A stretch of 8,346 nt of DNA from CAYMUG01 sp964393575 (GTDB taxonomy: Bacteria > Patescibacteriota > Minisyncoccia > Spechtbacterales > 2-12-FULL-38-22), in contig CAYMUG010000030.1 of NCBI GenBank assembly GCA_964393575.1, positions 1 to 8,346 of the forward strand, given 5' to 3'. Below, in pieces: positions 1 to 5,273 of this stretch (position 1 is the first letter of the stretch; each line of letters begins with the position of its first letter). The notes under the pieces were generated by a model. It was not told where the DNA came from. It ran no database searches and was given only the letters and a program-made list of their open reading frames with translations. The translations under genes were made by a program, and so were the position numbers.

Positions 1-965
1 TCCCATATCTCCGGCTCCCCTTCTTTTTTCAGCCAATACCACCATTCCGCTCCCCATAGATAAACTTCATCAAAACCCGTATTTTTCGCGAACTCAATAT
101 GTTTTTTAAACCGCGCGGGGTCCATAGTTTCGTAGTCGCCTTCTACTGACCCCGTTACAGGCCAGGGTTCCGCCTGAAACTCTGATGCAATTACTTTTTT
201 CCCGGGATACACCAAATGAAGCAAGGAGGTCTTTCTCTCATACATTACAGAAGAGAAAGGATATTTTATAAGACCAAAGGGTTCTTTGTTTATAAATCTA
301 TAAATTGAAACTCCTATAATGTCAGCGTCATCCGCGACACCAAACCAAAAAGAACCCTGCCCCTCATCGCTTAAAATAACGGGGCGTGAAGGGTCAAGTT
401 TTTTTACAAGTTCAACCTCCTTTTCTAACCAGTTACTGTTGTAATAAGAGCAATTACCGAAATCAACATACGGCTCGTTTTCCACCTGCCACGCTACAAC
501 TGTAGGGTTGTCTTTATAGTGACTTACGACATTACGTATCATTTGAAATGTTTTTTGGCTTCTTGAAAGTGTATTCAATTCCCTATAGCCGTCCGGTGTT
601 CTGCATTCAGGCCAGCGGGGCAATTTTCTTCCTACAACCAATATAGCTTTACCCCCTCTTTCCTCCAGGCGATCCAACTGCCAGTCCCAGGGTTTAAAGT
701 TATAACTTTGTTTGCTTAAGTCCGGCTGCAGCTCGTCCCAATATATAGGGATACGTATACGGCGCACACCCACATCGTCCAAAAGAGCAAGATAAGTTTC
801 CTTCCAGTCCAATCCCAGCTCTTCAGCGCGGGAATGACCGAAAGTTATCCCCCACTTTACGTCCTTTTTTTCCGCCGAGCCGAAATTAAGCCAACCGTAA
901 AAAGCTACAAGAGCAGCGTAGATAATAATAAGGACGGCAAAAAATATTTTTAGAAACTTATGCAT
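1..965 (-). CDS. Membrane-anchored clan GH-A glycoside hydrolase, C-terminus cut by window edge
   Basis: The frame is open for 321 codons from the ATG at 965 to the window edge. Alignment with the neighbouring paralogue (1057-2070) suggests only about ten C-terminal residues are missing. Residues 4-27 form a hydrophobic N-terminal segment, best read as a signal anchor, which would place the catalytic domain outside the membrane. The rest resembles a clan A TIM-barrel glycosidase: WQVENEP at residues 159-165 gives acid/base candidate E164, and SEFQAEPW around 261-268 gives nucleophile candidate E262. Further shared landmarks are LPRWPECRTPD near 115-125 and LWGAEWWYW near 303-311. The family (GH5-, GH39- or GH42-like) cannot be settled by eye, and the substrate is unknown. 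There is no clear Shine-Dalgarno sequence before the start, so it may be translated from a transcript shared with 1057-2070, 91 bp upstream. Enzyme class is confident; specificity is not. Confidence 0.88.
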   Translation of the reverse strand, partial: MHKFLKIFFAVLIIIYAALVAFYGWLNFGSAEKKDVKWGITFGHSRAEELGLDWKETYLALLDDVGVRRIRIPIYWDELQPDLSKQSYNFKPWDWQLDRLEERGGKAILVVGRKLPRWPECRTPDGYRELNTLSRSQKTFQMIRNVVSHYKDNPTVVAWQVENEPYVDFGNCSYYNSNWLEKEVELVKKLDPSRPVILSDEGQGSFWFGVADDADIIGVSIYRFINKEPFGLIKYPFSSVMYERKTSLLHLVYPGKKVIASEFQAEPWPVTGSVEGDYETMDPARFKKHIEFAKNTGFDEVYLWGAEWWYWLKKEGEPEIW

Positions 966-1068
966 ATAAAAATGATCAATACTCAATAACCAATAAACAT
1001 TCAAGTGGGCAATTACCAATTAAAAATTATGATATTGGCCATTGATTGAAAGTTGGTCATTGGTCATT
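966..1068. repeat. Degenerate 7-bp tandem repeat between the two GH-A paralogues
   Basis: On the plus strand the spacer runs in steps of seven: tcaatac, tcaataa, ccaataa at 976-996, and two exact copies of ttggtca followed by ttg near 1053-1069. The intervening bases look like decayed units of the same length. The right end runs into the last codons of the 1057-2070 gene and supplies its stop codon. No promoter or terminator is evident here. Confidence 0.6.
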
Positions 1069-2070
1069 GAAAATTTCTTTAGCCATATTCCAAAATTCAG
1101 GATGTCCTTGCTGCTTAGCCCAATACCACCATTCACTCCCCCAAAGGTAGAATGTATCTATTCCTGTTTGTTTTGCAAAATTAATATTGCGACGGAATTG
1201 TTCAGGGCTCATTGTGCGGAATTGTTCTTCAAATGAATGTTTGCTTATGGGTAAACTTGTAACCCAGGGTTCGGCCTGCAGCTCGGTTACAATTACTTTT
1301 GTATCGGGTTTCCACAAGTGCAGTATATCCACTTTTCGCGCGTAGAAAGAGGGGTCAAAAAACCAATATTTTATAAATCCGGCTTTGGGGTCGTGAATAA
1401 TTCTGTAAAGCGTGCTGCCTACAATATCGGCGCGCTTGCCCGCCTCATACCAGAAAGAAAACTCTCCGGTGTCGGTAATTATAATTGGTCTTGAGGGGTC
1501 CAACTTTTTTACCAAATCTATTTCTTTGTCTAAAAGATCGGGAGAGGCATCGGGGCATTCGCCGAACACCAAAAGCGGCTCGTTTTCCACCTGCCACGCT
1601 ATAACGGTATCGTTGTCTTTGTACCTATTTACTACGGTAGTAAGCATTTCAAGAAGTTCCTGCTGAAATTGCTCTCCGCGGGGATTTGCCTCCAGCCAGT
1701 CGGGAGTTCGGCATTCAGGCCAGCGGGGCAGCTTAAATCCTACAACTAAAATTGCCTTGCCTCCTCTCTTTTCCAATTGCTCCAGCTGCCAATCCCATTC
1801 TTCAAAATTAAAGTTATCATCCTCCGGTTCAAGTTCATCCCAGTACACAGGAAGGCGGAAACGCCTTACACCTAAATCATCCAAAAGAGCCGTATAAGTT
1901 TCTCTTCCGTCCATTCCCAAACTTTCAGCTTGTGAGTGACCATATGTTACACCCCATGTTATATCTTCTGCCGGCCCGGGTTCCCCGAAAGAAAGCCAAC
2001 CAACCAGAGCAACAAATAAAGCGTATAAAACCAGTATTACAGCAAAAAATATTTTTAGAAATTTGTACAT
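1057..2070 (-). CDS. Membrane-anchored clan GH-A glycoside hydrolase (complete)
   Basis: A 337-residue protein that probably hydrolyses glycosidic bonds outside the cytoplasmic membrane. Residues 4-27 are a hydrophobic signal anchor with no obvious cleavage site. The catalytic TIM-barrel follows: LPVYWDELEPE at 73-83, LPRWPECRTPDW at 114-125, WQVENEP at 159-165 with acid/base candidate E164, TELQAEPW at 262-269 with nucleophile candidate E263, and FYLWGSEWWYW at 307-317. It is colinear with the paralogue at 1-965 and clearly similar along its whole length, so the pair is a tandem duplication. At about 310 extracellular residues it is a compact, single-domain enzyme without a binding module. 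Only a weak AGG lies 7 nt before the ATG. The last residues NDQ and the TGA stop are encoded by a 7-bp repeat. The exact GH family and substrate cannot be read from motifs alone. Confidence 0.9.
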   Translation of the reverse strand: MYKFLKIFFAVILVLYALFVALVGWLSFGEPGPAEDITWGVTYGHSQAESLGMDGRETYTALLDDLGVRRFRLPVYWDELEPEDDNFNFEEWDWQLEQLEKRGGKAILVVGFKLPRWPECRTPDWLEANPRGEQFQQELLEMLTTVVNRYKDNDTVIAWQVENEPLLVFGECPDASPDLLDKEIDLVKKLDPSRPIIITDTGEFSFWYEAGKRADIVGSTLYRIIHDPKAGFIKYWFFDPSFYARKVDILHLWKPDTKVIVTELQAEPWVTSLPISKHSFEEQFRTMSPEQFRRNINFAKQTGIDTFYLWGSEWWYWAKQQGHPEFWNMAKEIFNDQ

Positions 2071-2082
2071 GATTTTGCCTGT

Positions 2083-2115
2083 CCCGCACTTTTATGCGAA
2101 GCATCAAGGTGCGGG
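2083..2115. repeat. Nested inverted repeat upstream of the GH-A gene
   Basis: Outer arms cccgcac (2083-2089) and gtgcggg (2109-2115) enclose an inner hairpin, atgc-gaa-gcat (2094-2104). It lies 13 bp upstream of the start of the 1057-2070 gene and so would fall in its 5' leader. A T-run is absent, so it is not a standard terminator. It could be a palindromic intergenic repeat or a leader structure affecting translation. Confidence 0.5.
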
Positions 2116-2139
2116 GTTCGGCTACGCCTCACAAAACCG

Positions 2140-2169
2140 TAATCCGTAATTAGTAATTAGTAATCCGTA
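2140..2169. repeat. 7-bp tandem repeat, four units
   Basis: Four consecutive 7-bp units on the plus strand: taatccg, taattag, taattag, taatccg, then a partial unit. The outer two units are identical and so are the inner two. It belongs with the other 7-bp arrays at 966-1068 and 8317-8346, although the unit sequence differs in each. Confidence 0.75.
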
Positions 2170-2173
2170 CGGA

Positions 2174-2200
2174 AAAGCGCCGAAGGCGCTTTAGTTTTTT
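2174..2200 (+). terminator. Hairpin with T-run on the plus strand
   Basis: A perfect 8-bp stem, aaagcgcc-gaa-ggcgcttt (2174-2192), is followed by ag and six T residues on the plus strand. On the minus strand the hairpin is followed by only four T residues. No plus-strand gene ends here. It may therefore be a bidirectional terminator or a palindromic intergenic repeat that resembles one. The remaining part of 2201-2300 shows nothing convincing. Confidence 0.45.
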
Positions 2201-2300
2201 GCCTGCTACCGATTTTTATACCGATTGGCATGCAGGCGGGCTTATTACTTATTATTCACATTTTAACACACTGCGATATTCATCTTTATATGCTCCCCAC

Positions 2301-2340
2301 AAAAACAAAACCCCCGCCCGCAAGAAGCGGACAGGGGGTT
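2301..2340 (-). terminator. Intrinsic terminator of the 2373-2900 cassette
   Basis: Read on the minus strand, the arms AACCCCC(T)GTCCGC and GCGGGCGGGGGTT form a stem of about 13 pairs with one bulged T and loop TTCTT. The tract TTTTGTTTTT follows. It lies 32 bp after the stop codon. A 56-bp segment around it (2300-2355) matches 4037-4092 by eye, and its core also occurs at 3061-3100. Confidence 0.92.
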
Positions 2341-2372
2341 GGGAGGTTCAGGGGGCAGCCTGACGACTGCAG

Positions 2373-2900
2373 CTACACGGGAGAGCGCAGCAGGCGACCT
2401 CCGGAACGGAACGAGGAGTCGAGCCAGCCGAAGCCCAGGCGCCACCGCTCGCCGTGCCAGCTGAGGTCCGGCACGTAGCGGATGCCGTCGGGGCGGCGCC
2501 AAACAGTTCCCGGAAAGACGAGATAGATACCTCGCCACTCCTCCGGAATCTCCTCATGGTGATCTAACAGCCACTCGGCATGCTTTTGGCCGAGGTTGGC
2601 ATTGAGGAGTTTGGCGCGCCTGGCCAGTTCTTCTCCACTCACGCTCTGTTCATCGTCGTTGAGAAAGTTGGCGAGCCCGAGCTCAATGATGCTCCGGATG
2701 GCGGGGTTGAACCCGACATCGCTCTCAATACTCCACCCTCGCTCCTTGGCCATGTCCCGCTTGAAGCGGGATTCTCCTCGCAGGAACTCCTGCAGGCGGT
2801 CTTTGGTGATTCGCCCAGATTCCATCTGGGCGAAAAATTCCTTGAGCTGGGCGGGCGTCGGGGTGTCCGAGGCCCAACCAGCGGCATGCGACTTATTCAT
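2373..2900 (-). CDS. Hypothetical cassette protein A (N-terminal helix module plus shared core)
   Basis: A 175-residue soluble protein of unknown function. The ATG at 2900 is supported by an AGGAGG Shine-Dalgarno sequence about 6 nt upstream. Residues 1-44 form a charged, helix-prone N-terminal region (PTPAQLKEFFAQMESGR at 14-30) that has no counterpart in the neighbouring paralogue at 3137-3679. From RFKRDM (45-50) onward the two proteins are nearly identical up to about residue 123: FNPAIRSIIELGL, NFLNDDEQSVSG, RAKLLNANLGQKHAEWLLD. After that comes the C-terminal module with LVFPGTVWRRPDG at 127-139, YVPDLSW at 142-148 and RWRLGFGWLD at 152-161. There is no signal peptide, membrane segment or catalytic motif that I recognise. 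It carries its own promoter (2967-2995) and terminator (2301-2340), so it should be transcribed alone. Its base composition is markedly more GC-rich than the flanking GH genes. Confidence 0.9.
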   Translation of the reverse strand: MNKSHAAGWASDTPTPAQLKEFFAQMESGRITKDRLQEFLRGESRFKRDMAKERGWSIESDVGFNPAIRSIIELGLANFLNDDEQSVSGEELARRAKLLNANLGQKHAEWLLDHHEEIPEEWRGIYLVFPGTVWRRPDGIRYVPDLSWHGERWRLGFGWLDSSFRSGGRLLRSPV

Positions 2901-2933
2901 CGCAGGCCTCCTCTCTCCACCTTTTCGGCGGAA

Positions 2934-3041
2934 TACACTACCGGGACCTTCCCGATATTGCGCAGTGTTATACCATTTTTTGATATATGTTACAAGGGTT
3001 AAACTGTGTAAGTATTAAACATAGTATAGAACATTAAAGTT
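2934..3041 (-). repeat. 108-bp promoter-bearing repeat, copy 1
   Basis: This noncoding block matches 3716-3823 base for base by eye, at an offset of 782 bp. It holds the promoter and 5'-leader hairpin of the 2373-2900 gene. The adjoining leader and first ~45 codons of the two genes are unrelated, so the repeat ends abruptly. A shorter relative of about 37 bp occurs at 5011-5047. Confidence 0.95.
2967..2995 (-). promoter_or_regulatory. Extended -10 sigma70-type promoter of cassette A
   Basis: On the minus strand TTGTAA (2990-2995) is followed by a 17-bp spacer and TATAAC (2967-2972), with TGG directly before the -10 box giving an extended -10 element. The expected start near 2960 gives a leader of about 60 nt. 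That leader begins with the hairpin CGGGA-AGG-TCCCG (2942-2954). Confidence 0.8.
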
Positions 3042-3060
3042 TCTCTTTTCCGGCCTCAGC

Positions 3061-3100
3061 AAAAACAAAACCCCCGCCCGCAAGAAGCGGACAGGGGGTT
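3061..3100 (-). terminator. Intrinsic terminator of the 3137-3679 cassette
   Basis: Identical in its 40-bp core to the terminator at 2301-2340: a GC-rich stem of about 13 pairs with one bulge, followed on the minus strand by TTTTGTTTTT. It lies 36 bp after the stop of the 3137-3679 gene and directly upstream of the promoter block of the next cassette, which insulates the two transcription units. Confidence 0.92.
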
Positions 3101-3136
3101 GGGAGGTGCAAGAGGGAGATCTGCCGGCGGACGAAA

Positions 3137-3679
3137 CTACACGCGAGGACGCACCAGACGAGCACCGGAGCGGAGTCGGATGTCGAGCCAGTGGAAGTCC
3201 AGGCGCCACCGCCGGCCGATCCAACCGAGGTACGGCACAGGGCGGTGGCCGTCAGTGCGGCGCCAAACAGTTCCCGGAAAGACAAGAACGACACCTCGCC
3301 ACTCCTCCGGAATCTCCTCATGGTGATCTAACAGCCACTCGGCATGCTTTTGGCCGAGGTTGGCATTGAGGAGTTTGGCGCGCTTGGCCAGCCCGTCGCC
3401 GCTCACGCTCTGTTCATCGTCGTTGAGAAAGTTGACGAGCCCGAGCTCAATGATGCTCCGGATAGCGGGGTTGAACCCAACATCGCTCTCGAGAGTCCAC
3501 CCGGCCTCCTTGGTCATGTCCCGCTTGAAGCGGGGCCGGGGAAGCTCACCTTCCGCGACGAGCTGGAGGGCACTCATCGTGTCCTCGTAGGGCAGAGTAC
3601 CCTGGTCCACACGCCGGGCGACCTCATCAAGACGCCTGCGCAGTTTTCCGTAACGGTCGTCTGACACTGAGCGCGTCAT
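3137..3679 (-). CDS. Hypothetical cassette protein B (different N-terminus, same core as A)
   Basis: A 180-residue soluble protein of unknown function. The ATG at 3679 follows an AAAGGAGGT Shine-Dalgarno sequence at ideal spacing. Residues 1-49 (with LRRRLDEVARRVDQGTLP at 13-30) are basic and helix-prone and do not resemble the N-terminus of protein A. RFKRDM (50-55) starts a region nearly identical to A through about residue 128. The C-terminal module follows: LVFPGTVWRRTDG at 132-144, PVPYLGW at 147-153, RWRLDFHWLD at 157-166. Within the core, 3293-3383 is identical at DNA level to 2529-2619, including silent positions, whereas the tails differ. It has its own promoter (3749-3777) and terminator (3061-3100). 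The leader just before the Shine-Dalgarno sequence resembles that of the 5274-5813 gene (CGCCTATGA followed by AGAAAGGAG). No known domain name can be given. Confidence 0.9.
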   Translation of the reverse strand: MTRSVSDDRYGKLRRRLDEVARRVDQGTLPYEDTMSALQLVAEGELPRPRFKRDMTKEAGWTLESDVGFNPAIRSIIELGLVNFLNDDEQSVSGDGLAKRAKLLNANLGQKHAEWLLDHHEEIPEEWRGVVLVFPGTVWRRTDGHRPVPYLGWIGRRWRLDFHWLDIRLRSGARLVRPRV

Positions 3680-3715
3680 GACAACCTCCTTTCTCTGTCA
3701 TAGGCGATATATGCC

Positions 3716-3823
3716 TACACTACCGGGACCTTCCCGATATTGCGCAGTGTTATACCATTTTTTGATATATGTTACAAGGGTTAAACTGTGTAAGTATTAA
3801 ACATAGTATAGAACATTAAAGTT
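3716..3823 (-). repeat. 108-bp promoter-bearing repeat, copy 2
   Basis: Matches 2934-3041 base for base by eye. Copy 1 continues directly into the terminator-side sequence. Here the continuation is interrupted by a 60-bp palindrome-bearing segment, after which the match resumes at 3875-3929, equivalent to 3033-3087. Confidence 0.95.
3749..3777 (-). promoter_or_regulatory. Extended -10 sigma70-type promoter of cassette B
   Basis: TTGTAA (3772-3777), a 17-bp spacer and TATAAC (3749-3754) on the minus strand, with the same TGG extension and leader hairpin (3724-3736) as the cassette A promoter. The downstream leader contains a further inverted repeat, taggc/gccta, at 3701-3717. Confidence 0.8.
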
Positions 3824-3858
3824 CAAAATTTTCGCGATCGCGAAAATTTTGAACTTTA
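3817..3858. repeat. 42-bp perfect palindrome centred on CGCGATCGCG
   Basis: Every base of 3817-3837 pairs with 3838-3858, giving 21-bp arms without a loop. The left part is taaagttcaaaatttt and the centre cgcgatcgcg. It lies in a 60-bp segment absent from the equivalent place in copy 1 (between 3040 and 3041). The segment is bounded by the 9-bp direct repeat attaaagtt at 3815-3823 and 3875-3883. It could be a small palindromic insertion, a recombination or protein-binding site, or the ancestral state that copy 1 lost by deletion between the direct repeats. Confidence 0.9.
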
Positions 3859-3929
3859 GATTATTTGGCTTTCAATTAAAGTTTCTCTTTTCCGGCCTCA
3901 GCAAAAACAAAACCCCCGCCCGCAAGAAG

Positions 3930-4029
3930 NNNNNNNNNNNNNNNNNNNNNNNNNNNNNNNNNNNNNNNNNNNNNNNNNNNNNNNNNNNNNNNNNNNNNNN
4001 NNNNNNNNNNNNNNNNNNNNNNNNNNNNN
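3930..4029. other. Scaffold gap of exactly 100 N
   Basis: The run is exactly 100 N, a common placeholder for a gap of unknown size. The 35 bases before it (3895-3929) are identical to the 35 bases after it (4030-4064), both being the terminator-side repeat. The flanking contigs may simply overlap there with nothing missing, or one or more whole cassettes may be absent. Confidence 0.97.
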
Positions 4030-4037
4030 GCCTCAGC

Positions 4038-4077
4038 AAAAACAAAACCCCCGCCCGCAAGAAGCGGACAGGGGGTT
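4038..4077 (-). terminator. Intrinsic terminator of the 4105-4962 cassette
   Basis: Same 40-bp stem and T-tract module as at 2301-2340 and 3061-3100, read on the minus strand, 27 bp after the stop of the 4105-4962 gene. A truncated copy without the second arm ends at the gap edge (3903-3929). Confidence 0.92.
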
Positions 4078-4104
4078 GGGAGGTTCAGGGGGAGGGCTAC
4101 ACGG

Positions 4105-4962
4105 CTACTCGCAACGGATTACTTCTTGGGGTTGAGGCAAGTAACGGACCAAGGAATCGGGGGAGCCAAATCCGGCGTCAATAGGAGTGTGATCCAAGTG
4201 CCATTCCCTATTGGACCAACAGAGGAATGGTACAGCGCTTATTCCGCTGAAATCGCCCCGTATGCTTCCCGGAAATATAAGACAACTATCTTGCCAGCTC
4301 TCGGGAATCTTGTGCTGGTTATTCAACAACCAATTGGCGCACTCATAGGATAGGTCAGCTTTGAGGAGCTTGGCACGCTTGATCAACTCATCACCATGCA
4401 CGCTCTCTTCGTTATTATAAAGGAAGTTGACGCGTTCCAGCGCACCGCCCCCGAGAGGCCACTCGTACTTCATATCAACGGCAAGAAACCAAAAGTACGG
4501 GGGCCACGACTCGTCAACCGGATAGATGGTAATGTTGCAGCGGCGGGAATTGGGCGGGAAATCCGGAATGATGACCGGAACGACGCGATAGCCATAGCGC
4601 TTAAAGCACTCGGAGCCGAGAGCAGCGCACGGCAACGAATCCTGTATGATCTCCGGGTACTTCGCCCAGAAAGAGAAGAGTTCCCAAATGTTCGCGTGCC
4701 GCATGCCTTGATCTTTCAAGTCCTTATTGATCTCTTCTGCAGTCATTTCCCTGTTGTACCTAAATAGATGCAGGGTGGATTTCTTTACGTCCTCTTGGAT
4801 ATTGTTACCACAAAAAGAGCAAGCGGCCTTAACCGGGAAGTTTTCATCAGTGATAAGCTCGTTCGTCCATCCGTGCTCGCACTGTTTGAGTAAACCGGAA
4901 ACCTTTTCCGCGTAGTCCACATCAACGGTAACCACCGGGTGACTTGTTATTGAAAGAGTCAT
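4105..4962 (-). CDS. Hypothetical two-module cassette protein C
   Basis: A 285-residue soluble protein of unknown function that joins the two types of module seen separately next door. Residues ~40-165 resemble the C-terminal two thirds of protein D (5274-5813): NFP at 41-43, STLHL at 62-66, MTAEE at 73-77, AALGSE at 113-118, VVPV at 127-130 and WFLAV at 158-162. Residues ~175-275 resemble the core and tail of proteins A and B: VNFLYNNEESVHGDEL at 178-193, RAKLLKADL at 196-204, IPESW at 219-223, LIFPGS at 228-233, VPFLCW at 244-249. C28, H30, C48 and C51 could form a small metal site, but this is only a possibility. The ATG at 4962 has an AGAGAGGAG sequence about 11 nt upstream, slightly far. 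The promoter is at 5032-5060 and the terminator at 4038-4077. Base composition lies between that of A/B and the flanking genes. Confidence 0.88.
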   Translation of the reverse strand: MTLSITSHPVVTVDVDYAEKVSGLLKQCEHGWTNELITDENFPVKAACSFCGNNIQEDVKKSTLHLFRYNREMTAEEINKDLKDQGMRHANIWELFSFWAKYPEIIQDSLPCAALGSECFKRYGYRVVPVIIPDFPPNSRRCNITIYPVDESWPPYFWFLAVDMKYEWPLGGGALERVNFLYNNEESVHGDELIKRAKLLKADLSYECANWLLNNQHKIPESWQDSCLIFPGSIRGDFSGISAVPFLCWSNREWHLDHTPIDAGFGSPDSLVRYLPQPQEVIRCE

Positions 4963-5031
4963 TGCAAACCACTCTCCTCTCTATCTCAGTAGACAACTTC
5001 TTTACACCGGACCTTCCCGATATTGCGCAGT

Positions 5032-5060
5032 GTTATACCATTTTTTGGCAAGTGTTGCAA
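5032..5060 (-). promoter_or_regulatory. Extended -10 sigma70-type promoter of cassette C
   Basis: TTGCAA (5055-5060), a 17-bp spacer and TATAAC (5032-5037) on the minus strand, again with TGG before the -10 box. About 37 bp (5011-5047) are identical to the A and B promoter blocks, covering the -10 region and start of the leader. The -35 side has diverged. The leader hairpin has lost one base. Confidence 0.78.
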
Positions 5061-5087
5061 GATTTGCGAATATCAAATTCAACAAAT

Positions 5088-5141
5088 AAGTGCAGCACTT
5101 GGGTTTACCTTAACATCCAGTAGCATACAAACGATCGTTTG
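5088..5141. promoter_or_regulatory. Two short palindromes upstream of the cassette C promoter
   Basis: aagtgc-a-gcactt (5088-5100) and the perfect 14-bp palindrome caaacgatcgtttg (5128-5141) lie about 28 and 68 bp upstream of the -35 box of the 4105-4962 gene. Their size suits a dimeric regulator site, but nothing else supports that role. The second has a CGATCG centre, as does the 42-bp palindrome at 3817-3858. Confidence 0.3.
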
Positions 5142-5145
5142 CTTA

Positions 5146-5179
5146 CTAAAAACGGCTAAATCATAGATTTAGCCGTTTT
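5146..5179 (-). terminator. Second terminator-like hairpin after cassette D
   Basis: Arms aaaacggctaaat (5149-5161) and atttagccgtttt (5167-5179) pair perfectly over 13 bp with loop catag. On the minus strand the hairpin ends in TTTTT. It lies just beyond the stronger terminator at 5181-5212, as a tandem backup, and could also work in the other direction. Confidence 0.65.
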
Positions 5180-5180
5180 A

Positions 5181-5212
5181 AACAAAAAGCGGACACCAAT
5201 TTCGGTGTCCGC
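5181..5212 (-). terminator. Intrinsic terminator of the 5274-5813 cassette
   Basis: Perfect 9-bp GC-rich stem gcggacacc (5189-5197) with ggtgtccgc (5204-5212) and a 6-nt loop. On the minus strand it is followed by TTTTTGTT. It lies about 60 bp after the stop of the 5274-5813 gene. Its sequence differs from the terminators of cassettes A, B and C. Confidence 0.88.
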
Positions 5213-5273
5213 AGAGCGGAAAGTTTAAGCCAAAATTCTAATATAATTTTCCGATAATAGAGTGGCGTGACAA

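Noticed and set aside
1925..2107. Small minus-strand open frame overlapping the GH-A start
   Set aside because: It overlaps the strongly supported signal-anchor region in another frame and has no ribosome site.
2580..3018. Long plus-strand open frames opposite cassette gene A
   Set aside because: They mirror a GC-rich gene with a perfect Shine-Dalgarno sequence and a conserved paralogue on the minus strand; the plus-strand translations lack both.
3344..3664. Plus-strand open frame opposite cassette gene B
   Set aside because: It is the antisense of the conserved core and recurs only because A and B are paralogues.
3817..3858. The 42-bp palindrome as a telomere-resolution site or a cyanobacterial HIP1 site
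   Set aside because: No telomere resolvase gene is visible and a single GCGATCGC octamer does not show HIP1-type enrichment; only a neutral palindrome call is justified.
2301..4077. Repeated GC-rich units considered as a CRISPR array or integron attachment sites
   Set aside because: The units are spaced by whole genes, form stem-plus-T-run terminators on the gene strand and have no adjacent cas or integrase gene.
3849..4184. Open frame running through the N gap
   Set aside because: Its length is created by unknown bases and by a terminator repeat present on both sides of the gap.
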